Positions 26,063-34,634 of a stretch of 64,000 nt of DNA are shown piece after piece. Numbering within the stretch: position 1 is the stretch's first letter; each line of letters starts with the position of its first letter. The position numbers were made by a program, and so were the translations under genes. The notes beneath the pieces were generated by a model that was given only the letters and a program-made list of their open reading frames with translations, made no database searches and was not told where the DNA came from. Source of the stretch: JASHVB01 sp963762885 (GTDB lineage Bacteria > Pseudomonadota > Alphaproteobacteria > Acetobacterales > Acetobacteraceae); NCBI GenBank assembly GCA_963762885.1, contig CAVXNH010000034.1, positions 131,325 to 195,324 of the forward strand. The letters run 5' to 3'.

Positions 26063-26812
26063 ATGACCGGCACCCTCTCCGGCAAGACCGCCTTCGTTAC
26101 TGCCGCCGCCCAGGGCATCGGCCGCGCCACCGCGCTCGAATTCGCCGCCGCCGGCGCCCGCGTCATCGCCACCGACGTCAACGAGCCGCTGGTGCACCAG
26201 ATCGCCTCCGACCGCATCCACACCGCCAAACTCGACGTGCTGCACGCGGCCGACGTGGCCCAGGCGGCGCTCGATGCCGGTCCGGTGGACATCCTGTTCA
26301 ACTGCGCCGGCTTCGTGCACCAGGGCACCATCCTCGACGCCACCGACGAGCAGTGGGACTTTGCCTTCGAGCTGAACGCCCGCTCGATGTTCCGCATGAT
26401 GCGGGCGTTCTTGCCGGGCATGCTGGAACGCGGCCATGGGGTGATCATCAACATGGCGTCGGTCGCCTCCAGCCTGAAAGGCGTGCCCAGCCGCTTCATC
26501 TACAGCGCCACCAAGGCCGCGGTGATCGGGATGACCAGGTCCGTTGCGGCCGACTACGTGACGCGAGGCATCCGCTGCAACTGCCTCTGCCCCGGCACGG
26601 TGCACACCCCCAGCCTGGACGAGCGCATCGAGGCCAACGCCGCCGCCGCCGGTTCGGTGGAAGCCGCGCGCGCCGCGTTCATTGCCCGCCAGCCGATGGG
26701 CCGGCTCGGCACGCCGGAGGAGATCGCCGCGCTTGCCGTCTATCTGGCCTCCGATGCGGCGCAGTTCATCACCGGGCAGGCGCTCGTCATCGACGGCGGT
26801 CTGACGCTATAG
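26063..26812 (+). CDS. SDR oxidoreductase, 2-keto-3-deoxy-L-fuconate dehydrogenase-like
   Basis: This 249-residue NAD(P)-dependent short-chain dehydrogenase has the cofactor loop TAAAQGIG (13-20), in which the first glycine is Ala as in several 2-keto-3-deoxy-sugar-acid dehydrogenases. The catalytic Tyr147 and Lys151 are in YSATK. AGGAGG precedes the ATG at 26063. The nearby FAH-type hydrolase at 27979 suggests oxidation of a 2-keto-3-deoxy acid to a 2,4-diketo acid. The exact sugar is not determined. Confidence 0.78.
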   Translation: MTGTLSGKTAFVTAAAQGIGRATALEFAAAGARVIATDVNEPLVHQIASDRIHTAKLDVLHAADVAQAALDAGPVDILFNCAGFVHQGTILDATDEQWDFAFELNARSMFRMMRAFLPGMLERGHGVIINMASVASSLKGVPSRFIYSATKAAVIGMTRSVAADYVTRGIRCNCLCPGTVHTPSLDERIEANAAAAGSVEAARAAFIARQPMGRLGTPEEIAALAVYLASDAAQFITGQALVIDGGLTL

Positions 26813-26875
26813 TGTAGTGATCCTGACACTTGGATACCAATTCAGCGACACTTGAAAGGCTACCGCGATGTGTCA

Positions 26876-26957
26876 TACGAGCCCGCAACACGATTGACGT
26901 ACAGACAACGGCTGTCCGTGCGGAGCGGTCGGGAGTCAATCGTTGGGCGGGTTGGTG
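26876..26957. repeat. MITE-like palindromic element, copy 1 (short)
   Basis: The 82-bp element has terminal inverted repeats (TACGAGCCCGCAACACGATT at left, matching the right end imperfectly). It is flanked by a direct TCA on both sides (26873-26875 and 26958-26960). It is a diverged, shorter relative of the elements at 31277 and 54185. It carries no gene and lies just downstream of the SDR gene. Confidence 0.7.
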
Positions 26958-26982
26958 TCACTCGAAGCGTGAGGATCACGAT

Positions 26983-27628
26983 CTACAGCAGCCCAGGCAC
27001 GTCACCCGGAGTTGCCGCAATCGCATCGGCACCGGCAGCAACCAGCTCCGCCTCGCCGCCATAGCCCCACCCGGCGCCGATCGAGCGCAGCGCATTCGCC
27101 TTCGCCGCATGGATGTCGTGCAACCGGTCGCCAAGCATCACCGTGTGCTGGGGCGAGAACCCTTCGCGGACCAGGATGTGGGCCAGCAGGTCATCCTTGT
27201 TTTCCAGGCCGCCGCCAGGCTCGGCACCGTAGATGCCACGGAAGCGACCGCCCAGCCCCAGGTAGTTGATCACCCGCTCGGCAAAATCGCGTCGCTTGGA
27301 GGTGGCGATGCACAGCACGAAGCCCGATGCGCTCAGCGCATCCAACATCTCCGGCACGCCCGGATAAACCGCGCAGTCGTAGATGGCGACGGCGGAATAG
27401 CGGGCGCGATAGCTCGCCAATCCCGCTTGGACCCGGTCATCGTGGTACTGCTGGAGCAATCTGCCGATCGACACCGCAATCGGCGGCCCCACCGCCCAGG
27501 TCAGGTCGCCCGCCACTGCCGGATCATGCCCGAGTTCGCCCAGCATGAAACGGAAGCAGGCCTCGATACCGGGCCGTGAAGTCGGACAGCGTCCCATCCA
27601 GGTCCAGCAGCACTGCCGCCTCGGTCAT
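26983..27628 (-). pseudogene. HAD-family phosphatase (Gph-like), frameshifted
   Basis: The gene starts at 27628 with MTEAAVLLDLDGTLSD, giving the nucleophile Asp9 and Asp11 of a haloacid-dehalogenase hydrolase. One extra base near 27580 shifts the frame, after which the family sequence continues: SRPGIEACFRFMLGELG, CIATSKRRDFAERV, ENKDDLLAHIL, VMLGDRLHDI. Without the extra base the protein would be about 214 residues, similar to phosphoglycolate-phosphatase-like enzymes. It is oriented opposite to the flanking SDR and FAH genes. Confidence 0.8.
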
Positions 27629-27978
27629 GGCGCGATCCATCCGGCCGCCACCACGCCGCGTCGCTTCAGGCCGGTGCCGCGCGTGAACGCGGCCATTCTG
27701 TTACAACTTCGCATAACGTCCCACCGTCGGTCGCGTCGGCCGGCAAGTCCGGACGAAGCCGCGCTTTGTACGCCTGGTGCGTGCGCCAGGCCACCGGTTT
27801 AACCCGCCTCGCACTCGCCGGCGCCCTTCCGCCGGACGACAAAACCTCGTATCGACACCCCAGCTTTGGGCGGAGAGCACGGGCTGCCACGGCCGACGCT
27901 TCTCCACGCACCGCTGTCCAACTGCGCCGGCCGGCGTGACGGCGCAGGCCCACCCCCAAGGGAAACAGGAGACCCACC
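27629..27978. other. Intergenic region with no gene seen
   Basis: This 350-bp divergent gap should carry the promoters of the HAD gene (minus) and the FAH gene (plus). No repeat family of this window and no convincing ORF is present. Confidence 0.4.
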
Positions 27979-28824
27979 ATGAAATTGCTCCGCTACGGCC
28001 CGCCCGGCGCCGAGAAGCCCGCCCTGCTCGACAAGGATGGCACCATCCGCTGCCTGTCCTCGGTGGTGCGCGACATCGACGGCTTCGCCCTGTCCGACGC
28101 CGCACTGAAGATGATCGCAAGCATCGATCCGAACACGCTGCCAAAGGTCGACCCCAGCGTCCGGCTGGGGTCATGCATCGCGCGGCCGGTGAACTACGTC
28201 TGCATCGGCCTGAACTACGCCGATCACGCCGCGGAAGCCGGCATGCCGATCCCGAAGGAGCCGATCATCTTCCTGAAGTCGCTCGGCGCGCTGAGCGGCC
28301 CGAACGACAACGTCAGGATGCCGCGCGGCTCGAAGAAGCTGGACTGGGAGGTCGAGTTCGGCATCGTCATCGGCAAGACCGCGCGCTACGTGCCGGAACA
28401 CAACGCGATGGAGTACGTCGCCGGCTACTGCGTCTGCAACGACGTCTCCGAGCGCGAATTCCAGCTCGAGCGTGCCGGCACCTGGGACAAGGGCAAGGGC
28501 TGCGACACGTTCGGCCCGACCGGCCCGTGGGTGGTGACCAAGGACGAAATCCCCGACCCGCAGAACGTCGCGCTGTGGACCGAGGTGAACGGCAAGCGGT
28601 TCCAGAACGGCACCACCAAGACGATGATCTTCGGCGTGGTGAAGCTGGTCAGCTATGTCAGCCACTTCATCACCCTACACGCCGGCGACGTGATCGCCAC
28701 CGGCACCCCGCCGGGCGTCGGCCAGGGCGTCAAGCCGGAGCCGGTGTTCCTGAAGGTCGGCGACACCATGCGCCTGTCCTGCGAAGGCCTCGGCGTGCAG
28801 CAGCAGAAAGTCGTAGAAGCCTGA
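27979..28824 (+). CDS. FAH-family hydrolase, diketo-deoxy-sugar-acid or ureidoglycolate type
   Basis: The 281-residue protein has an N-terminal cap and the FAH catalytic domain: CIGLNYADHAAEAG, a metal-site strand WEVEFGIVIG, and the loop ATGTPPGVGQG. Residues 120-150 (EYVAGYCVCNDVSEREFQLE) are typical of the subgroup that hydrolyses 2,4-diketo-3-deoxy-L-fuconate, often annotated as ureidoglycolate lyase. With the SDR at 26063 it would complete a non-phosphorylated route to pyruvate plus lactate. That pathway link is inference. Confidence 0.8.
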   Translation: MKLLRYGPPGAEKPALLDKDGTIRCLSSVVRDIDGFALSDAALKMIASIDPNTLPKVDPSVRLGSCIARPVNYVCIGLNYADHAAEAGMPIPKEPIIFLKSLGALSGPNDNVRMPRGSKKLDWEVEFGIVIGKTARYVPEHNAMEYVAGYCVCNDVSEREFQLERAGTWDKGKGCDTFGPTGPWVVTKDEIPDPQNVALWTEVNGKRFQNGTTKTMIFGVVKLVSYVSHFITLHAGDVIATGTPPGVGQGVKPEPVFLKVGDTMRLSCEGLGVQQQKVVEA

Positions 28825-28827
28825 AAC

Positions 28828-28896
28828 CAACCTCTCCCGCGGGAGCGGGGGAGGTCGAGATGCGCAGCATCGAGGGTGAGGGTGATCGGGTCGGCA
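28828..28896. repeat. REP-like unit (half copy)
   Basis: A single unit of the family at 3514 (CCTCTCCCGCGGGAGCGGGG... GAGGGTGAGGGTGATCGGG) immediately follows the stop codon of the FAH gene. It could act as a 3' hairpin. Confidence 0.85.
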
Positions 28897-29017
28897 CACA
28901 GCCTCCCTGCCCCGCGTGCCACTCGGACCTCCACCCCCCTCGCCGCTTCCGCACCAACCCTCCCGCGCGCCGCGCGGAAAAGGTTTACCCCCGCCCAAGC
29001 TGTGGCATTGTGCCCGC

Positions 29018-29428
29018 ATGCGCATCGTCTGCCCCTCCTGCTCCGCCACCTACGAGGTGCGGGACGCCTTGCTCGCCCCCGGCCGCGCCGTACGTTGCGT
29101 GCGCTGCTCCGAGCAATGGGTGCCCGTTGCGACCGCGGTCCCGGCCGAACCCGAAGTCCCCGAAACGCCCGCCGCGCCGCCACGATGGGAACCATCGGCG
29201 GCACCGCGCCCATCGCTCACGGCAATGGACCGCCTGGCGAGCCATCCCGCCCCTATGCCACGCCCCAACATCGGGTTGCGCGCTGCCTGGGCGGCAAGCT
29301 TCATTGTGCTGTTACTATGCGGTTGGGGCGTTATCACCTGGCACGACGACGTGATGCGCATCTGGCCGCCAAGCACGCGCTTGTTCGATCTTGTCGGCCT
29401 GGCGCCAGCTCCGCCGCCGCCGCACTGA
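29018..29428 (+). CDS. Zinc-ribbon (MJ0042-type) single-TM protein
   Basis: The 136-residue protein starts MRIVCPSCSATYEVRD and has a second CVRCSEQW knuckle, so four cysteines form an N-terminal zinc ribbon. A proline-rich linker leads to one membrane helix (WAASFIVLLLCGWGVI). Proteins of this layout are common in Rhodospirillales, often near division genes, but their function is not established. The ATG at 29018 is the first that includes the ribbon only. Confidence 0.8.
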   Translation: MRIVCPSCSATYEVRDALLAPGRAVRCVRCSEQWVPVATAVPAEPEVPETPAAPPRWEPSAAPRPSLTAMDRLASHPAPMPRPNIGLRAAWAASFIVLLLCGWGVITWHDDVMRIWPPSTRLFDLVGLAPAPPPPH

Positions 29429-29437
29429 CCGGCTGCG

Positions 29438-30265
29438 TTACTCCGCCGCGATGCGCAGCACCGGCGGCAGCGATTGGCCGATATAGGCGCGCACAGCCTC
29501 ACCGAAGGATTCGAAGATCCGGCGGGAGACGCCATCGGTCGGCCAGTCGTATTCTGGGTGCCACTGGATACCCATCGCAAAACCCAGCACCGGGCCGGTG
29601 GGCGTATGCGCGACGCGCACCGCCTCGATGGTGCCGTCGGGTGCGGTGCCCTCCACCACCAAGCCGGGGGCGAGCCGGTCCACCCCCTGATTGTGCAGCG
29701 AGTTCACCGCAATCTCGGTCGTCCCGGCCAGTGCGTGCAGCCAGCCGCCGGGGGTGATGCGGATCGTATGAGCCTTGCCCTGCCGCACCTTTACCGAGGC
29801 CTGCATCGGCGTGGAGTGGTCGATCCGGTCAGGTAGGTCCTGCAATCGCTGGTGCAGCGACCCGCCCATCGCCACGTTCAGCTCCTGGAAGCCGCGGCAG
29901 ATTGCCAGCACCGGCACGCCGCGTGCCACGGCGGCGCGGATCAGCGGCAGCGTGGTGCCGTCGCGGGCGGGGTCTTCCCATGTGCCCTCGGCATGCGGCG
30001 GGCCGTCGTAGTAGCTGGGATGCACGTTCGATCGGCTGCCGGTCAGGATGATGCCGTCCATCCGTTCCAGCAGGGTCTCGATATCGCAACACGGACCGTT
30101 GGCCGGGAGAAGCACCGGGACGCCGCCCACCAGCTCATCCGTGGCGCGCACATAGGTGTTTGAGGCGGCGTGGTTCGGCATGCCGAAAACACCGAACTGT
30201 TTCGTGCAGCAGCTTATGCCGATCAGCGGCTTGACGATTCGCCCGGACCTCGTGACTCCATACAT
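29438..30265 (-). CDS. Class I glutamine amidotransferase-like hydrolase (peptidase C26, PuuD-like)
   Basis: The 275-residue protein has the catalytic triad of the gamma-glutamyl-GABA hydrolase family: Cys123 in LAICRGFQELN, and His236 and Glu238 in QWHPEYD. Other family blocks are DGIILTGSRSNVHPSYY and EIAVNSLHNQGV. It would split gamma-glutamyl conjugates in polyamine breakdown, but no other puu genes are nearby. The start is the first ATG of the frame, with a weak ribosome-binding site. Confidence 0.85.
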   Translation of the reverse strand: MYGVTRSGRIVKPLIGISCCTKQFGVFGMPNHAASNTYVRATDELVGGVPVLLPANGPCCDIETLLERMDGIILTGSRSNVHPSYYDGPPHAEGTWEDPARDGTTLPLIRAAVARGVPVLAICRGFQELNVAMGGSLHQRLQDLPDRIDHSTPMQASVKVRQGKAHTIRITPGGWLHALAGTTEIAVNSLHNQGVDRLAPGLVVEGTAPDGTIEAVRVAHTPTGPVLGFAMGIQWHPEYDWPTDGVSRRIFESFGEAVRAYIGQSLPPVLRIAAE

Positions 30266-30355
30266 AGTTCACGATCTTGACGAAAAAATGAAGCGAATCC
30301 GTGGACTGGCGGGCATGAGCAGGACGCACGCCGGGGCCGCGGCGGCGCCGGACGG

Positions 30356-30997
30356 TCAGCCACCGCCTGCTCCGTTCTGGAAGTTGCGTGGATCGGTGAA
30401 TTCGAACAACTTCGGGTCGAGAGCGACCCCTTGCTGGACATTATACAACGTGACCCGGGTTTCCGCCGTTGCGCGTCCAGCACCGTCCACTGCCGCAGCG
30501 CCAGCGGATTGTCGGCGAACACCAGCGTCAGGGAGCCATCCTGGGGCGATGCGCCGCGCACCAGAGTCACCTGGGAGCTGTCCCGGCAGACGCTGAAACG
30601 CGGTAACCCGGACCTCGCCGCTCAGGCTGACATGGTCGGCCAGCAGGATGCCGAGCGGGGTCAGCGTCAGCGGCACATTGCTGACTTGCTCGATCGAGCG
30701 GTCCTCGAACACCAGGTTGCCATGCGCCGCCACCAGCAGGAACGGCGCCGGCGGGTCGTATTGGAAGCGCATGCGGCCGGGCCGGTCCAACCATGCGGTG
30801 CCCTGGCTGATCGCCCCGTCGGGGGCGACCTGCATGAAATGCGCCTGGAGAGTGTGGATGCCGTTCAGGTACGCCTCGATCCGCGCCAGGTCGGCGGCAT
30901 CCTGTGGCTTCGGCTGGGGTGTTCCCTGGGCCCGCGCGACGAGAGGCGCCAGCAGCGGCGGGAGCAGGGCGAGGGAGAGCAGGGTGCGTCGGTTCAT
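30356..30997 (-). pseudogene. lolA: LolA-family outer-membrane lipoprotein carrier, two compensating frameshifts
   Basis: The gene encodes a 213-residue-scale periplasmic lipoprotein chaperone with a signal peptide (NRRTLLSLALLPPLLAPLVARAQ). It shows TLQAHFMQVAPDGAISQGTAWLDRPGRMRFQYDPP and the end VTLYNVQQGVALDPKLFEFTDPR. Between about 30574 and 30465 the family sequence (QVTLVRGASPQDGSLTLVFADNPLALRQW) is in another frame. One extra base near 30574 and one missing base near 30465 compensate. LolA is normally essential, so sequence error is the likelier cause. Confidence 0.82.
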
Positions 30998-31112
30998 GGG
31001 GATGATGTGGCGTGAGGGACGGCGATTGCCAAGCGGCCGAGGATCAGCGGAGGCGCAGAGCAGCACGGCCCCCGGCTCCCGCGTCCCGACCCACGCGTCT
31101 CGATCCACGCGT

Positions 31113-31144
31113 CATGGCGGGCGAAGGCCCGCCATCCACGACTT
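31113..31144. repeat. Hairpin repeat (GGCGGGC/GCCCGCC type)
   Basis: TCATGGCGGGCGAAGGCCCGCCATCCACGACTT-type unit; the same family as at 6060, 46709, 51999 and 55700. It is a short hairpin with a flanking ATCCACGACTT, and lies upstream of lolA. Confidence 0.65.
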
Positions 31145-31276
31145 GCGGTATTGCGGCTGGCCGGGACGCTGGCCGAGCAGGTAGCGAGGAAGCGGCGAGG
31201 TGCACCCTGCCCCCAGCAGGCATCCGGCGCGGCAGAATATGAACCTGGCCACCGCCTGCAATGGCGGGACCGCTAA

Positions 31277-31484
31277 TACCAGCCCGCAAAACGATTGACG
31301 TACCACCACGGCCGTCCCTAACCGTCATGGCCGGCCTTGTGCCGGCCATCCACGCCTTTTGTCGCGTGCACGAAGGCAAGGCGTGGATGGCCGGCACAAG
31401 GCCGGCCATGACGGTTAGGACGGTTAGGACGGTTAGGACGGTCCGTGCGAAGCGGTCGAGAGGCAATCGTTCGGCGGGTTGGTA
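31277..31484. repeat. MITE-like palindromic element, copy 2 (long)
   Basis: The 208-bp element has the terminal sequence TACCAGCCCGCAAAACGATT and a complementary right end, flanked by a direct TAA on each side. The interior is itself an inverted repeat built from the GGCCGGC hairpin unit (CATGGCCGGCCTTGTGCCGG) and has several tandem copies of a 9-bp ACGGTTAGG unit on the right arm (31411-31440). No coding capacity. It lies just upstream of a toxin-antitoxin remnant. Confidence 0.8.
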
Positions 31485-31506
31485 TAAGTTACCGGAGAGC
31501 ACAGTC

Positions 31507-31708
31507 GTGAAAGCGCAAGGCGGAATTATCGAAGGGACGGCACAGGACGTGATTGGCACTTGTGCCGGCCGGCGAGCACGTCCGCGTCATGGTCAGCCGT
31601 CCTAGCCTCAAGGTAATTGCCCGCCGGCTGCAAGCGACAGCCGAGGCAAACGGCATGACAGCGGAAATTCACAACGATCTATTGAGGTCTTTGAAGAACG
31701 ACTGCTGA
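31507..31708 (+). pseudogene. Antitoxin remnant of a PIN-type toxin-antitoxin pair, frameshifted
   Basis: The start (MKAQGGIIEGTAQDV, GTG) and the end (VPAGEHVRVMVSRPS then VIARRLQATAEANGMTAEIH) look like one small antitoxin but lie in different frames; the shift is near 31550. It ends in TGATG with the toxin start, the usual coupled layout. The element at 31277 ends 22 bp upstream. Confidence 0.5.
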
Positions 31709-31827
31709 TGCGGGTCGTCATAGACACCAATATACCGTTCGGCTTTGCCATTCGGCCGAATCTGACGCATGCATTTGCGGTGTACCCATGGAAATCCTGC
31801 GTGGCCAGCTCCTGCTTCGATGCTTGA
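31708..31827 (+). pseudogene. PIN-domain toxin fragment
   Basis: Only the first eight residues (MRVVIDTN) are recognisable as the start of a PIN-domain RNase, with the first catalytic aspartate. The remaining 31 residues do not match, and the frame stops at 31825. This appears to be the 5' stub of a deleted toxin gene. Confidence 0.45.
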
Positions 31828-31932
31828 TGCCCGACCCAATACCAGACCTGAACCGGCGCCAGAGCGCCAATTTCTTGGCAACCATTTGCTCGCAAAATCG
31901 ATAAAGAAAGCTTTTTACGCGGATGCAGGCAG

Positions 31933-32325
31933 ATGTACGCGGAACACGCAGATGGGACCAAGCCGAATGAACTGGCCAAGGCCATCATCGGATGCACCTT
32001 CACCGTGCTCAACACGCTCGGGGCCGGCTTCCTCGAAAAGGTCTACGAGAATGCCCTCGCGGTCGAACAGCGCGAGGCGGACTTCTCAGTCGGGCAGCAG
32101 TGCGGCACCGTCGTCAGAGACAAGAACACGATGGTCGGCGAGTATTTCATAGACCTTCTGGTCAACGACACGGTTCTGATCGAATTGAAGACAGTCAAAG
32201 CACCGAACGAAGCCCATCGCCTCCAATGCGTGAATGATCTCAAGGCGAGCGGCTTGCCGCTCGGCCTACTGCTCAACTTCGGCAACCCACGCCTGCAAAT
32301 AAAACGCGTGGTGAACCGCCTGTGA
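31933..32325 (+). CDS. GxxExxY-family protein (PD-(D/E)XK fold)
   Basis: The 130-residue protein carries the name-giving motif GFLEKVYEN (Gly32, Glu35, Tyr38). A nuclease-fold core follows: Asp74 in YFIDLLVND and ELK at 84-86. The C-terminal strand LLLNFGNPRLQIKRVV is typical. Function is unknown; the fold suggests a nuclease. A second, broken member lies at 53829, and both sit next to a MITE-like element. Confidence 0.85.
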   Translation: MYAEHADGTKPNELAKAIIGCTFTVLNTLGAGFLEKVYENALAVEQREADFSVGQQCGTVVRDKNTMVGEYFIDLLVNDTVLIELKTVKAPNEAHRLQCVNDLKASGLPLGLLLNFGNPRLQIKRVVNRL

Positions 32326-32523
32326 TCCCTGCCGTCCCATCTGCATGTTTCGCGTGCATCCCCTTATATCTGCGTGAAACCTCGCTTCTTTGCCAACCCG
32401 ACCGTTCCCACATGGAATGCGTGGCGGCGCTCCTCGCGGCGGTCGTCTGACACGGCACCGCCGGCCACAGCGCGAGCGCGCGGGACAGCCCTTATCGCGC
32501 CCTTCGATCCACCCTACGTCTTG

Positions 32524-34140
32524 TCATGCCCCTGCCCCGGCCCACCCCCATTCGCAGGTACCAACAACGGCCGCCACGCCCGATGATCGTGCCGCAGCAG
32601 CATGTCGGCCGCGTGCGGGCCATCGGAACCCGAAGCGTAGTTGGGAAAATGCAGCGGCGATTTGGCGGCCCACGAGTTCCAAAACCGGCTGCACCACCCG
32701 CCACGTGGACTCGATCATGTCGGCGCGGTTGAACAGCGTCTGGTCGCCGATCATCACGTCATAGATCAGTGTCTCGTAGCCGACATTCGGCTCACGCGGG
32801 AACCAGTCGTCGTAGTGGAACGCCATCTGCACCGCAGCGAGGTCCACCACCGGCCCGGGCCGCTTCACCTCGAACTGCAAGGAGATGCCCTCGTTCGGCT
32901 GGATATGCAGCACCAGCCAGTTGGGCGGCAACGACGCCACGTCGGTGTTCTCGAACGGCGCGGTCGGCGCCGGTTTGAAGCGGATGGCGATCTCGGTCAG
33001 CCGGCCCGCCAGGTGCTTGCCGGTGCGGATGTAAAACGGCACCCCCGCCCAGCGCCAGTTCTCGATTGCCAGCCGCATCGCGACATACGTCTCGGTATTG
33101 GAATCCTTCGCGACGTCGGGCTCGTCACGATAGCCGTTGCACGGCTTGCCCGACACCGTGCCCGGCCCGTACTGCCCACGCACCGCGTCTTCCGGCCTCG
33201 CCTGGCGCATCGCGGCGAACACGTCGGCCTTGCGGTTGCGGATCGCGGCAGCGTCGAAGCCCGAGGGCGGCTCCATCGCCACCATCGCCAGCAACTGGAA
33301 CACGTGGTTCGGCACCATGTCGCGCAGCGCGCCGGTGATTTCATAGAACCGGCCGCGGCGCTCCACGCCGACCGTCTCCGCCGCGGTGATCTGCACGTGG
33401 TCGATGCGGTCGCGGTTCCAGATCGGCTCGAACAACCCGTTGGCAAAGCGAAACGCCATGATGTTCTGGACGGTTTCCTTGCCGAGGAAATGGTCGATCC
33501 GAAAGATCTGTTCCTCGCGCAGCACGCGCAGGATACGGGTGTTCAGCGCGCGGGCGGACTCCAGATCGTGACCGAACGGCTTCTCGATCACCACCCGCCG
33601 CCAGCGCTGCGCTGTCGCGTCGCGCAGCTCTTCATCCAGCAATCCGGCGTGCCCGAGGTTTTCGATGATCGGGCCGAAGAACCGGTCCGCAACGGCGAGG
33701 TAGAACAGCACGTTGCCCTCGGTCTGCCGCTGCTGCGCCACGTCATGCAGGTGGGTGTGCAGCTTTTCGAACAGGGCGGGATCGTTGAAGTCACCCTTCA
33801 TATAGGTCATCGCATCCGAGAGATGCTTCCAGGCCGTATCGTCCACTGCGTCGATGCGGCTTTCGCTGGCGGCATTGCCGACGAAGCTTTGCAGCATCTC
33901 GCGCAGGCTCTTGCTCCACGCGGCCGCATCCTGTTCCACCGCGTCCACGCCGACGATCGCGAGGTGTTCCGGCAACAGGCTGGTGCGGCTGAGGTTGTAC
34001 AGCGCCGGAACCAGCAGGCGCTTGGTCAGGTCGCCGCCGGCGCCGAAGATAACCATGGCGCAGGGCCCGGGCGGCTTAGCCTCACGGCGAGGCGGGGCAG
34101 CGACGACCTTGGTGGTGCGTTTCGTGGATGAATGGGACAT
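32524..34140 (-). CDS. zwf: Glucose-6-phosphate 1-dehydrogenase, C-terminal frameshift
   Basis: The enzyme oxidises glucose 6-phosphate to 6-phosphogluconolactone with NADP+, the entry to the pentose phosphate and Entner-Doudoroff routes. It shows IFGAGGDLTKR (NADP site), VIEKPFGHDLESA, the catalytic RIDHFLGKE, and YIRTGKHL. From about 32674 the last 50 residues are out of frame. Removing one G gives ELWAAKSPLHFPNYASGSDGP, the normal G6PD C-terminus, ending at 32514. The rest of the 538-residue frame is full length. Confidence 0.9.
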   Translation of the reverse strand: MSHSSTKRTTKVVAAPPRREAKPPGPCAMVIFGAGGDLTKRLLVPALYNLSRTSLLPEHLAIVGVDAVEQDAAAWSKSLREMLQSFVGNAASESRIDAVDDTAWKHLSDAMTYMKGDFNDPALFEKLHTHLHDVAQQRQTEGNVLFYLAVADRFFGPIIENLGHAGLLDEELRDATAQRWRRVVIEKPFGHDLESARALNTRILRVLREEQIFRIDHFLGKETVQNIMAFRFANGLFEPIWNRDRIDHVQITAAETVGVERRGRFYEITGALRDMVPNHVFQLLAMVAMEPPSGFDAAAIRNRKADVFAAMRQARPEDAVRGQYGPGTVSGKPCNGYRDEPDVAKDSNTETYVAMRLAIENWRWAGVPFYIRTGKHLAGRLTEIAIRFKPAPTAPFENTDVASLPPNWLVLHIQPNEGISLQFEVKRPGPVVDLAAVQMAFHYDDWFPREPNVGYETLIYDVMIGDQTLFNRADMIESTWRVVQPVLELVGRQIAAAFSQLRFGFRWPARGRHAAAARSSGVAAVVGTCEWGWAGAGA

Positions 34141-34634
34141 GGGGGATAGGTTATCCGTTCAGGGCGGCGGTGCGAGGCGTCGCACGGGATCGTGAAGCAG
34201 AGTCGTGCACCGTGTCCGCGGTCGTTGCAAGGAACGCACCGACGAAGGTCCTGTGGCATCCCTGAGCTCAAGGCGACTCACCCTCGATGCCGGCGCGAGG
34301 GTTGTCGGGATGGTCCCGACCAAACCTCACAAAAGGTCTGCGACAACTCGATGAAGATCGGCGCGGAAATGGCCCAAACTGTTCCGGGTGAGGTTGACGC
34401 TGCACCGACCCGACCATACGGTTACGACCGCGATCCGGGCTTCAGGCGCCCGTCGGACAGTCGTCGAAATTACGGAAAGGCGCTTGGATGTACCTTCAGC
34501 GACGGGAAGGTCAACGGCCCTGCTCTGAGGGGATTGTGATTGCGGCAAGCGCCGATCGCAATGCCCCGCCGGCCGGTGATCCTGCAATCGATCAAATGAC
34601 GTGCGGCATTCATTCCGTCCCGGAACCAGGAAGA
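34141..34634. other. Divergent intergenic region between zwf and porin
   Basis: This 494-bp gap holds no supported gene or repeat of the families in this window. It should contain the zwf promoter (minus strand) and the porin promoter (plus strand). Possible in-frame upstream ATGs of the porin (34488, 34596) give protein that does not look like a signal peptide. Confidence 0.4.

Noticed and set aside
32641..34131. A 496-codon plus-strand frame opposite zwf
   Set aside because: Shadow of zwf; no family features.
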